From JBDIBB01 sp039812685 (lineage in GTDB: Bacteria; Acidobacteriota; Vicinamibacteria; Vicinamibacterales; JAFNAJ01), in the NCBI GenBank assembly GCA_039812685.1, contig JBDIBB010000062.1:1-23801 (forward strand): a DNA stretch of 23,801 nt. The letters are read 5' to 3'. Position numbers and translations under genes: made by a program. A model generated the notes under the pieces. The model did not search any database. It saw only the letters and a list, made by a program, of their open reading frames with translations, and was not told the origin of the DNA. Positions 1 to 11,510 of the stretch are shown here, in pieces. The first letter of the stretch is position 1, and each line of letters opens with the position of its first letter.

Positions 1-1395
1 CCCGCGCACCATGTCGCCGGCGGCGAACACGCCCGGCACGCTGGTCATCTTCTCGCCGTCGGTGACGACGGCGCCGCGCTCGTCGAGCCGGAGGCCGAGA
101 TCGGTGACGAGGTCGCGCTTCTCAGGCCCGACGAAACCGAGCGCCAGCAGCACCAGATCGGCCGGCACCACGCGCTCGCTGCCGGGCACCTCGTGCACCG
201 ACAGGCGGCCGTCGTGTCCACGGCGCCATTCCGCCTGCACGGTGTGCACCTCACGCACGCGCCCGTCGGCATCGCCAGCGAAGCGGGTGGTCTGCGCCGC
301 AAACGCGCGCGGGTCGGCGCCCTGCAGCGCAATCGCCTCTTCGTGGCCGTAGTCGGTGCGCAGCACCCTGGGCCACTGTGGCCAGGGGTTGTCAACCGGT
401 CTCCCGTCGGGTGGCGCGGGCAGGATCTCGAGTTGCGTGACGCGGGCCGCGCCGTGGCGCAACGCCGTCGCGATGCAGTCGGTGCCCGTGTCGCCGCCGC
501 CGATCACGACCACGCGCCGGTCCTTCGCCGAGATGAACTGGCCATCGGCATGGTCCGAGTCGAGCAGGCTCTTCGTGTTCCGGCCGAGGAACTCCATCGC
601 GAGATGGATGCCCGCGAGGCCACGCCCCTCCACCTGCAGGTCGCGTGCTTCGGTGGCCCCGCAGCAGAGGACGACGGCGTCGTGGTCGGCCACCAGCCGC
701 CCGGCGGGGACGTCTCGTCCCACTTCGACGCCGGTCACGAACCGCACGCCGGAGTCGGCCAGTTGCCGCACGCGCCGGTTCACGAGCCGCTTGTCGAGCT
801 TCATGTTCGGGATGCCGTACATCAGCAGGCCGCCGATCCGGTCGGCGCGTTCGAACACGGTCACCGTGTGGCCGGCCTTGTTGAGCTGCGCCGCCGCGGC
901 GAGTCCGGCCGGCCCCGATCCGACGATGGCGACCCTCTTGCCGGTGCGCGCGGCCGGGACGTCGGGGGTGAGCCATCCCTCGTCGAAGGCGCGGTCGGCG
1001 ATGGCGCGCTCGATCGCCTTGATCGTCACCGGCCGGTCGATCAGTCCGAGCGTGCACGAGCCTTCGCATGGCGCGGGGCACACGCGACCGGTGAACTCCG
1101 GGAAGTTGTTGGTCTGGTGGAGGCGGACGCTGGCCTCGTGCCACAGGCCGCGGTAGACCAGGTCGTTCCAGTCGGGGATGAGGTTGTTGAGGGGACAGCC
1201 CATCGCCATCCCGTTGACCACCTTGCCGGCCTGGCAGAACGGCGTGCCGCAGTCCATGCAGCGGGCGCCCTGCCGTGCGAGTTGCGCGTCGGTGGCCTGG
1301 CCGCCGGCCTCCTGCCAGTCGCCCACGCGGGCCCCGGGGGCGCGGTCGGGTGGCAGTTCACGCTCGAACTCGAGAAATCCGGTGAGCTTGCCCAC
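1..1395 (-). CDS. gltD: Glutamate synthase (NADPH) small subunit, 3' end cut by window
   Basis: Transfers electrons from NADPH through FAD and iron-sulfur clusters to the large subunit, which makes glutamate from glutamine and 2-oxoglutarate in the cytoplasm. The 465 visible codons run off the left edge just after the GDMVRG motif, so about 20-35 C-terminal residues are missing compared with the usual length. N-terminal cluster cysteines are visible at C46, C49, C54 and C67 (CMDCGTPFC...GCP) and again at C106, C110 and C114 (CPAPCEGSC). The FAD-binding loop VGSGPAGL lies near residue 160 and the NADPH-binding loop GGGDTGTDC near residue 305. The start is GTG, chosen because the protein then begins GKLTGFLEFERELPPDR as in the family, with AGGGAG about 10 bases upstream. 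It lies 91 bases downstream of gltB on the same strand, so the two are probably co-transcribed. Identification is secure. Confidence 0.95.
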   Translation of the reverse strand, partial: MGKLTGFLEFERELPPDRAPGARVGDWQEAGGQATDAQLARQGARCMDCGTPFCQAGKVVNGMAMGCPLNNLIPDWNDLVYRGLWHEASVRLHQTNNFPEFTGRVCPAPCEGSCTLGLIDRPVTIKAIERAIADRAFDEGWLTPDVPAARTGKRVAIVGSGPAGLAAAAQLNKAGHTVTVFERADRIGGLLMYGIPNMKLDKRLVNRRVRQLADSGVRFVTGVEVGRDVPAGRLVADHDAVVLCCGATEARDLQVEGRGLAGIHLAMEFLGRNTKSLLDSDHADGQFISAKDRRVVVIGGGDTGTDCIATALRHGAARVTQLEILPAPPDGRPVDNPWPQWPRVLRTDYGHEEAIALQGADPRAFAAQTTRFAGDADGRVREVHTVQAEWRRGHDGRLSVHEVPGSERVVPADLVLLALGFVGPEKRDLVTDLGLRLDERGAVVTDGEKMTSVPGVFAAGDMVRG

Positions 1396-1486
1396 GCTGA
1401 TCCCACTCCCTGCCCTGCGCGACGGTCCGGCTTGCCACGTGTCCGGGTTCGGGGTCTGGCCCCGGGCCTCGCGCCACGGGCGTCGT

Positions 1487-6094
<4,608 letters not shown>

Positions 6095-6102
6095 GGGCGG
6101 GC

Positions 6103-6108
6103 ATCGTA
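6103..6108 (-). promoter_or_regulatory. Candidate -10 element for a leaderless gltB message
   Basis: The hexamer TACGAT (TANNNT type) ends 8 bases before the gltB ATG, with no Shine-Dalgarno between. At this distance transcription would begin at or next to the start codon. No convincing -35 element was found. A perfect 10-bp palindrome (GAATGCATTC, 6147-6156) lies about 40 bases further upstream and could be an operator, which is only a guess. Confidence 0.35.
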
Positions 6109-6236
6109 GCACCGCACGCCGGCGGGCCGATCCCGGATTCTGCGTCGAATGCATTCATGAAGGCACGTGCATGCGTTTCAGGAATACATCCCGCGTGGCG
6201 CCGCCGGCCGCCGTCCAAGCGCGGCAGGTCAGGCCG

Positions 6237-7217
6237 TCAGGCCGGGGCGCCGGCCAGCACGCGGGCGAACACGTCGGAGTCGACGTTGCCGCCTGACAGC
6301 GCCAGGCCCACCCGGCGGCCGTTCAGTGACGCGCGGGCGCGCCACGCGGCCGCCGTTGCCGCCGCGCCCGCGCCCTCTGCCGCGTTGTGCGTCGTCTGGA
6401 ACAGCAGGCGCATCGCCGCGGCCACTTCCTCGTCGGTCACCTCCACCACCTCGTCCACGTGGGCGCTGATGAGCTCCAGCGCGGCGGGATCGGACACGCG
6501 GCACGCGAGGCCGTCGGCCAGGGTGGTGGTGACCGGGGCTTCCACGGGCCGGCCTTCGCGCAGCGAGCGCGCGTAGCACGGCGCCTGGGCCGACACCACG
6601 CCGACGATGCGCGGGTGGGTGCGGGAGAGCGCGGCGCGGGCGGCGATGCAGCCGGTGATGCCCGACCCCTGGCCGATCGGAACGAACACCACGTCGAGAT
6701 CCCCCACGGCGCGGAAGAACTCGAGCCAGTAGGTGGCGACGCCGCGCACCAGTGCCGGGTGGAACGTCGGGACGAAGTGCAGCCCTTCGTCGGCCGCGGC
6801 GGCCTCGGCGCGCTCGCGGGCGGCCTGGAAGTCGTCGCCCCACTCGATGAGCTCGACGCCCAGCGCCCGCATCGCCTCGTTCTTCTCGCGGCTGTTGCCG
6901 TGCGGGACGTAGATCACCGCGCGCAGGCCGTGGAGGCGGGCCGCGAAGCCGATCGACTGGCCGTGGTTGCCGCGCGTGGCGCTGACCAGCCCGCGGCAGC
7001 CCGGGTCGCGGCGCATCAGGTCGTCGGCATAGGCCAGCCCGCCGCGCACCTTGAAGGCGCCGATCGGCGTGTGGTTCTCGTGCTTGAGCCAGACGTCGGT
7101 GCCCAGCGCCCGGCACAACTGCGGCCAGCGCAGCTGCGGTGTGGGCGCAACGTGCTGGTGAACGAGTTCGGAGGTTGCGTCGAGTTCGGCGAGCGTAGGC
7201 AGGGCGAACGGGGCCAT
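6237..7217 (-). CDS. PLP-dependent threonine/serine dehydratase family enzyme
   Basis: A fold-type II pyridoxal-phosphate enzyme of 326 residues that probably deaminates threonine, serine or a related hydroxy-amino acid to a 2-oxo acid plus ammonia. The PLP lysine is Lys56 in the motif HTPIGAFKVRGG. The substrate loop reads SATRGNHGQS near residue 84 and the phosphate-binding glycine loop is GQGSGITG. There is no C-terminal ACT regulatory domain, so it is of the short catabolic type rather than feedback-regulated IlvA. The wording around the lysine (KHENHTPIGAFKVRGG) also resembles hydroxyectoine-utilisation dehydratases (EutB), so the exact substrate is open. ATG 7217 was chosen because MAPFALPTLAELD starts at the usual place; longer starts add only arginine-rich sequence. 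It precedes gltB by 142 bases on the same strand. Ammonia release next to glutamate synthase suggests a nitrogen link, but this is inference. Confidence 0.85.
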   Translation of the reverse strand: MAPFALPTLAELDATSELVHQHVAPTPQLRWPQLCRALGTDVWLKHENHTPIGAFKVRGGLAYADDLMRRDPGCRGLVSATRGNHGQSIGFAARLHGLRAVIYVPHGNSREKNEAMRALGVELIEWGDDFQAARERAEAAAADEGLHFVPTFHPALVRGVATYWLEFFRAVGDLDVVFVPIGQGSGITGCIAARAALSRTHPRIVGVVSAQAPCYARSLREGRPVEAPVTTTLADGLACRVSDPAALELISAHVDEVVEVTDEEVAAAMRLLFQTTHNAAEGAGAAATAAAWRARASLNGRRVGLALSGGNVDSDVFARVLAGAPA

Positions 7218-7225
7218 GGGCAGGT

Positions 7226-7231
7226 ACTCTA
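7226..7231 (-). promoter_or_regulatory. Candidate -10 element for a leaderless dehydratase message
   Basis: TAGAGT ends 8 bases before the dehydratase ATG, and no Shine-Dalgarno is present in between. A partial -35 match (CTGACT, 4 of 6) lies 15 bases upstream of it, which is short spacing. The placement is the same as for gltB and the DUF433 gene. Confidence 0.38.
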
Positions 7232-7400
7232 GCATCGGGACGCAGCAGTCAGCCGCAAGATGGTGTCGCCCGACGGGGGTACGGTGTGTCGGGCGGCAGC
7301 CGCGCCGCCGATTGCGGTGCACCGGGGCTTGCGGTAAGCTTGCGTGTCGCGGTCAGTGCCGCTCGCCCTTCAGGGGGAGCCGCGCCAGAGCCCATCGAGG

Positions 7401-7477
<77 letters not shown>

Positions 7478-8001
7478 CTTCAATTCCCCGTCGTTCACGC
7501 AGGTTGCGCGGATCAGCTTGAACAACCTGCGCGTGCTGTCGCCAGCGGCCCGTCGTCAGCGGCCAGCCGGTCGGGAATCACCCTGGCCACACCGTCGCCC
7601 GACGGTGCGAGGGGACGTAGACGCTGGTCGTCACCGTCGCCCCCGCGACGTCGTGCTCGTCAGCGTCGACGTCGGCCACCGACACGGGATGGTTGACGTC
7701 GCCGTCGCGTACGGTGCGCCGGACCGGCCGATCGCGTAACACGAGAACCCCACACGTCACGCGCCGGGCCGTCACGATGATGCTCGCGGCTCTCGTGACC
7801 GCGCTCACGCAGGTCGACGACCTGGTCGCGCGAAGGGCGTTCCGTCTCATGGTCGACACCGCTGGAACCGCGGCCGAGGGTCGGGCGTGTGTCTCCACCG
7901 CCGCGGCTGTGTTCGCTGCCGGAACGGTGCGACACAGGCTGTTCGCCATCGAAGTCGCGGGGGTCCAGCTCGAACACGAGTCCCCCCTCTCGCCCGAGTA
8001 C
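7478..8001 (+). other. Region downstream of tRNA-Arg without a recognisable gene
   Basis: About 520 bases with no protein motif I recognise. Frames are open on both strands, but their translations are low in hydrophobic structure and rich in R/T/A/V, as expected of GC-rich non-coding DNA. The frame of the DUF433 gene stays open upstream to about 7693 (MTSPSRTVRRTGRS...), but nothing in that extension looks like the DUF433 family, so it was not added to the gene. A hairpin lies at 7498-7531. The tract could be the remains of an insertion at the tRNA; I saw no repeat of the tRNA 3' end that would mark an attachment site. Confidence 0.4.
7498..7531 (+). repeat. Inverted repeat 20 bases after tRNA-Arg
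   Basis: A perfect 9-bp inverted repeat (CGCAGGTTG at 7498-7506, CAACCTGCG at 7523-7531) with a 16-base loop begins 20 bases after the tRNA CCA. No T-run follows, so it is not a classical terminator. It may stop or help process the tRNA transcript. Confidence 0.4.
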
Positions 8002-8030
8002 CTGAACGCATGCCCGGCACGCAGTAGAAT
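8002..8030 (+). promoter_or_regulatory. Candidate promoter of the toxin-antitoxin module
   Basis: TAGAAT at 8025-8030 matches the -10 consensus at 5 of 6 bases, and CTGAAC at 8002-8007 is a weak -35 with 17-base spacing. The -10 ends 7 bases before the antitoxin ATG, so the transcript would start at or next to the start codon. No Shine-Dalgarno is seen. Confidence 0.45.
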
Positions 8031-8037
8031 GGACCCC

Positions 8038-8262
8038 ATGGCGACGCTGACCGACCGCATCACCGTGGATCCCGCCCAGTGCGGGGGGCGCCCGTGCGTG
8101 CGTGGCCTGCGTATCCGGGTCACCGACGTGCTCGACCTGTTGGCCTGTGGCCTCACGCCCGCCCAGGTGCTGGACGAACTCCCGGACTTGGAGACCGACG
8201 ACATCACCGCGTGCCTGCGTTTCGCGAGCCGTCGTCTCAACCATCCCATCGTCGCGGCGTGA
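8038..8262 (+). CDS. DUF433 family antitoxin
   Basis: A 74-residue DUF433 protein, a small winged-helix-like DNA-binding family that commonly acts as the antitoxin and autorepressor of PIN-type toxins. Family hallmarks are the opening ITVDPAQCGGRPCVRGLRIRV and the helix pattern LDLLACGLTPAQVLDELPDLETDDI, which ends in the usual run into a small arginine-rich helix. Length is normal. The ATG was chosen because the conserved block begins ten residues after it; it probably lacks a leader, with TAGAAT 7 bases upstream. Its stop codon overlaps the GTG start of the toxin gene (GTGA), so translation of the two is coupled. By analogy it should bind and neutralise the downstream protein and repress its own promoter. 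Confidence 0.88.
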   Translation: MATLTDRITVDPAQCGGRPCVRGLRIRVTDVLDLLACGLTPAQVLDELPDLETDDITACLRFASRRLNHPIVAA

Positions 8263-8603
8263 CCATCTGGCTCGACAACCAGTTGCCCCCCGCACTCGCG
8301 CCGTGGCTGAGGGCGACACTCGGTCTCGGCTGCACACCGATCCGGTCCCTGAACCTGCAACGGGCGTCGGATGTGGACATCTTCCATGTGGCCCGCGCGG
8401 CCGGCGCGACCGTGTTCACGAAGGACGCGGACTTCGCGGCGCTCGTCACCACCTACGGCGCCCCGCCCCAGGTCGTGCTCGTGACGTGCGGGAACACGAC
8501 GAACGAACGCCTTCGAGAACTCATCCAGGCGGCGTGGCCAACGGTCCGAGAGATGCTGGAACGCGGTGAACCGCTGGTCGAGCTGGGCGAGCGACCTCGC
8601 TAG
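8259..8603 (+). CDS. DUF5615 PIN-like toxin
   Basis: A 114-residue protein of the DUF5615 / Mut7-C-like PIN-fold family, predicted to be an RNase toxin paired with DUF433. The N-terminal strand and first acidic residue are visible as IWLDNQLPPALAPWL (Asp6). An acidic Asp38 lies in ASDVDIFHVAR, and the family signature FTKDADFAALV carries Lys55, Asp56 and Asp58. Start is GTG at 8259, placed by the conserved MTIWLDNQLPP opening and by the four-base overlap with the antitoxin stop. No separate Shine-Dalgarno is evident, as expected for translational coupling. All expected acidic positions are present, so it looks intact. The cellular RNA target cannot be told from sequence. Confidence 0.87.
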   Translation: MTIWLDNQLPPALAPWLRATLGLGCTPIRSLNLQRASDVDIFHVARAAGATVFTKDADFAALVTTYGAPPQVVLVTCGNTTNERLRELIQAAWPTVREMLERGEPLVELGERPR

Positions 8604-8639
8604 CAGTCCGTGGTGGAAATGCCGCGTCGCACCGAGACG

Positions 8640-8676
8640 GGCGCGGCGCGTTCACGCTCACCCCACACGCCGCGCC
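8640..8676. terminator. Hairpin between convergent toxin and hmuV genes
   Basis: Perfect 9-bp inverted repeat (GGCGCGGCG at 8640-8648, CGCCGCGCC at 8668-8676) with a 19-base loop, in the 77-base gap between two genes that end facing each other. It has no T-tract on either side, so a bidirectional terminator is plausible but unproven. Confidence 0.4.
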
Positions 8677-8680
8677 GTCA

Positions 8681-9463
8681 TCACGCGAACACGAGGTGCG
8701 TCTCCCCCAGCTCGTCGCGCGCGATCCGAGGCCGGATCCCGAACACCTCCTCCAGTTGCGCCGGCGTGAGCACGTCGGCCGCGGCCCCTTCGGCCACGAC
8801 GCCGCCGCGATTCATCAGCAGCACGCGATCGGCGAATCGTGCGGCCAGGCTGAGATCGTGCACGACGCCTACGGCGACCACGTCGGGCTGGATGGCGAAG
8901 GACCGGACCTTCCGCATGAACTCGATCTGGTGGCGGATGTCGAGGAAGGTGAGCGGCTCGTCGAGCAGCAGGTAGCGACACCCGCCGCCGGGCAGCGGCC
9001 GCCACACCTGCGCGAGGGCGCGCGCGAAGTTCACGCGCTGCTTCTCACCACCGCTGAGCGTGCCGTAGCTCTGGCGCCCCAGCGCGTCGGCTTCCGAGAA
9101 GGCCATCACCTCGTCGCAGACCGTCTCGTCGGCCGCCGAGGGCCTGCCGGTGAAGTGGGGATAGCGACCCATCATCACCAGCTCGCGCGACGATACGGGA
9201 AACACCACGTCGACGGCCTGCGAGAGCACGGCGCGCCGGCGCGCCAGCTCGCGGACGTCGAGCGTGCGGGCGTCGACGCCACCGTAGAACACGCGGCCGG
9301 CCGATGGCGCCTGGATCCGCGCGAGCAGCTTGATCAGCGTCGACTTGCCGGCGCCGTTCGGTCCCGCGATCAGGTGAAGGCGCCCCGGCTCGAACGCCAC
9401 CGAGCGGCAGGCGGCCAGCACCCGCGCACCAGCCCGGAACTCGAGGTCGGTTGCGGCCAGCAT
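8681..9463 (-). CDS. hmuV: Heme/corrinoid-type ABC transporter ATP-binding protein
   Basis: The 260-residue ATPase of an inner-membrane importer. Walker A is GPNGAGKST (residues 34-42), the ABC signature is LSGGEKQR near residue 138, Walker B is YLLLDEP and the H-loop histidine is in VHDLSLAARFADR. The sequence between signature and Walker B (ARALAQVWRPLPGGGCRYLLLDEP) carries the short insertion seen in HmuV-type ATPases. The start lies one base after the permease stop, and there is no strong Shine-Dalgarno, so translation is likely coupled. It is the last gene of hmuT-hmuU-hmuV. Members of this group import heme, cobalamin or ferric siderophores; heme is favoured by its resemblance to HmuV and by the partner binding protein. 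Confidence 0.87.
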   Translation of the reverse strand: MLAATDLEFRAGARVLAACRSVAFEPGRLHLIAGPNGAGKSTLIKLLARIQAPSAGRVFYGGVDARTLDVRELARRRAVLSQAVDVVFPVSSRELVMMGRYPHFTGRPSAADETVCDEVMAFSEADALGRQSYGTLSGGEKQRVNFARALAQVWRPLPGGGCRYLLLDEPLTFLDIRHQIEFMRKVRSFAIQPDVVAVGVVHDLSLAARFADRVLLMNRGGVVAEGAAADVLTPAQLEEVFGIRPRIARDELGETHLVFA

Positions 9464-9464
9464 C

Positions 9465-10502
9465 TCAGAAGACGTACTGGCGGGTGCGCAGCAGCGAGAG
9501 GAACACGGGCACGCCGACCACCGACGTCACGATGCCGATGGGCAGTTCGGCCGGCCTCAGCGAGAGGCGCGCCACCAGGTCGGCCACGGTGAGCAGGCTC
9601 GCGCCGAGCAGCGCGCTGCCGGCAATCAGATACCGGTTGTCGGCGCCGTGCGCGATGCGCAGCATGTGCGGCACGATCAGGCCGACGAAGCCGATGACGC
9701 CGGTGAAGGCCGTCGCCACGGCCACCATCGCCACGTTGACGGCGAGCACCGCGCGCTTGAGCCGCGCCACGTCGACGCCGAGCGCCAGCGCCTCCTGCTC
9801 GCCGAGCATCAGCGCGTTGAGCGGCCGGGCGAACCTCAGCGCGAGCGCCACGCCACCCACCGTGACGGTGCCCACGAGCAGCACCGACGTCCAGTCGGCG
9901 CCCGACATCGTCCCGAGGTTCCAGAAGATGATCGAACGCGCCTGGGGATCGCGCGCGATGTAGGAGAGGAAGCCGATCCCGCTCAGGCAGAGTGCGTTGA
10001 CCGCCAGGCCCGTCAGCAGCAGCAGGACGATCGAACTGCGCCCCTCGACGCGTGTCTCGGCGAGCGCGAACACGAGGTAGGTCGCCAGGATCCCTCCGAG
10101 GCAGGCGGCCGCCGGCAGCGCCCACGGCCCCGGGTTCAGGCCCAGCGTCGACCCGATCACGAAGTAGAGCGCCGAGCCGAGCGCCGCGCCGCTGGACGTG
10201 CCCACGAGCCCGGGCTCGACGATCGGGTTGCGGAACAGCGCCTGCATCAGCGTGCCCCCCACGCCCAGACAGGCGCCGACGGCCAGGCACATCACGGCGC
10301 GCGGCAGCCGGATCTGCGCGAAGATGCGGCCGTCGAGCGTTGCCGGCTCGCGCCCGCCGGCCAGATCCAGCATGGCCGACAGCATCTGTTCCAGGGTGAA
10401 GTCGATGGCGCCGTAACGAATCGACACGAGGCTCACCGCCAGCATCACCAGGGCCAGCGCGACGAGGATGGTCCGGCCGGCGGGATCGCGCGACGCGATC
10501 AC
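9465..10502 (-). CDS. hmuU: FecCD-family ABC transporter permease
   Basis: A 345-residue polytopic inner-membrane permease of the BtuC/FecCD/HmuU family. It opens with a hydrophobic helix (ILVALALVMLAVSLVSIRYGAI), followed by the family motifs RLPRAVMCLAVGACLGVGG, QALFRNPIVEPGLVG and, near the C-terminus, GVIGFVGLIVPHMLR. The GTG start at 10502 was chosen because it overlaps the TGA of the upstream binding-protein gene (GTGA) and places the first helix at the correct distance. Upstream in-frame codons encode antisense-like sequence, not permease. It dimerises with itself and docks with two ATPase subunits in this family. Length is normal and no defect is seen. Confidence 0.87.
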   Translation of the reverse strand: MIASRDPAGRTILVALALVMLAVSLVSIRYGAIDFTLEQMLSAMLDLAGGREPATLDGRIFAQIRLPRAVMCLAVGACLGVGGTLMQALFRNPIVEPGLVGTSSGAALGSALYFVIGSTLGLNPGPWALPAAACLGGILATYLVFALAETRVEGRSSIVLLLLTGLAVNALCLSGIGFLSYIARDPQARSIIFWNLGTMSGADWTSVLLVGTVTVGGVALALRFARPLNALMLGEQEALALGVDVARLKRAVLAVNVAMVAVATAFTGVIGFVGLIVPHMLRIAHGADNRYLIAGSALLGASLLTVADLVARLSLRPAELPIGIVTSVVGVPVFLSLLRTRQYVF

Positions 10503-11401
10503 GGCAGCGGCCCGTGGATCAGGGCCGCCAGCCTCTCGACACAGGCGCCCGTGTCGGGGTTGAAATAGGTCAGGTCGTGCTCGCTGAGGCGAAAGATGCG
10601 GCCCGTGCGCGCGGCCTCGGTCTGCGCCACGCCCGGCAGCGTCTTCGCCTGCTCGAGCGAACCCAGGCGATCGAAGCCGAACTCGGTCATCAGGATGATG
10701 TCGGGGTTGGCCTGCGCGATGATCTCCGGCGAGGTGAGCCGCTGCATCCCCTTGCCCTCGATCGCCTGCTGGCCGCCCGCCCATTCGATCATCTGCGCCG
10801 CCGCTGCGCCGTCGCCGCTGCCGCCCTTGCCGGTGACGAGCAGGTAGACGTTGGACGCGCGGCCGTAATGAATCACCGCCACGCGCGGCCGGTCGGGATA
10901 CGCCGCCGCACGCCGCTTCGCCTCGGCCAGCTCACGGTCCAGCTTCTCGATCAGTTCCTCGGCCCGCGCCTGCCGATCGAAGAACGCACCCATCTCGCGC
11001 AGCAGCGCCTCGAGGCCCTCGATGGAGTCGTCCTTCGCCTCGAACGCCTTCATCGGCACCCTCATCTCGGCCAACTGCCGCACCACCTGCTCGGGCCCGA
11101 TGTTGTTGTCGTGGAGGACGAGCGTCGGCTTCAGCGAGAGGATCCCTTCGGCGCTCAGGGCGCGATGGTAACCGACGGTCGGCAGCGACTTGATCTCAGG
11201 CGGGTAGGTGCTCGACAGGTCGACACCGACCAGCCGGTCCTGCGCGCCCAGCGCATAGATCAGTTCGTTGTACTGCTGGGAGATGACGACCAGCCGCTCG
11301 GCCGTCTCCCCCGCCGGCTTCCGCCCGAAGCGATCGCAGCCGGCCGCGCACGCACATGCGCACAGCAGGACGATGAGCGTCGTGGCACGTCGCGTGATCA
11401 T
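10499..11401 (-). CDS. hmuT: Heme/corrinoid-type ABC transporter substrate-binding lipoprotein
   Basis: A 300-residue periplasmic binding protein of the helical-backbone TroA/BtuF class, anchored as a lipoprotein: the signal peptide ends in a lipobox (CACAAGC) with Cys22 as the lipid site. HmuT-like features are YNELIYALGAQDRLVGVD, the block STYPPEIKSLPTVGYHRALSAEG and the long connecting helix around RAEELIEKLDRELAEAKRR. Tyr78 lies in the VGY.RALSAEG block typical of heme-binding HmuT proteins and is followed here by His79; whether either binds heme is inference. ATG 11401 was preferred over longer starts because the signal peptide begins there. A perfect palindrome GGTCGCGACC directly precedes the start. 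No TonB-dependent receptor or heme oxygenase lies nearby. Confidence 0.83.
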   Translation of the reverse strand: MITRRATTLIVLLCACACAAGCDRFGRKPAGETAERLVVISQQYNELIYALGAQDRLVGVDLSSTYPPEIKSLPTVGYHRALSAEGILSLKPTLVLHDNNIGPEQVVRQLAEMRVPMKAFEAKDDSIEGLEALLREMGAFFDRQARAEELIEKLDRELAEAKRRAAAYPDRPRVAVIHYGRASNVYLLVTGKGGSGDGAAAAQMIEWAGGQQAIEGKGMQRLTSPEIIAQANPDIILMTEFGFDRLGSLEQAKTLPGVAQTEAARTGRIFRLSEHDLTYFNPDTGACVERLAALIHGPLP

Positions 11402-11510
11402 GGTCGCGACCGCAACATTACCACAGCACCGCGGCGGCCGATGCCGGGGCGAGGCCGCGGACACACGGCGCGCGCCCCTCCACCTCGGCCGTTCTCTCCG
11501 GCCAGCCCGA

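Noticed and set aside
7693..8037. In-frame upstream extension of the DUF433 antitoxin (115 codons)
   Set aside because: DUF433 proteins are about 75 residues and begin at the conserved block; the extension has no recognisable domain and a promoter-like element sits just before 8038.
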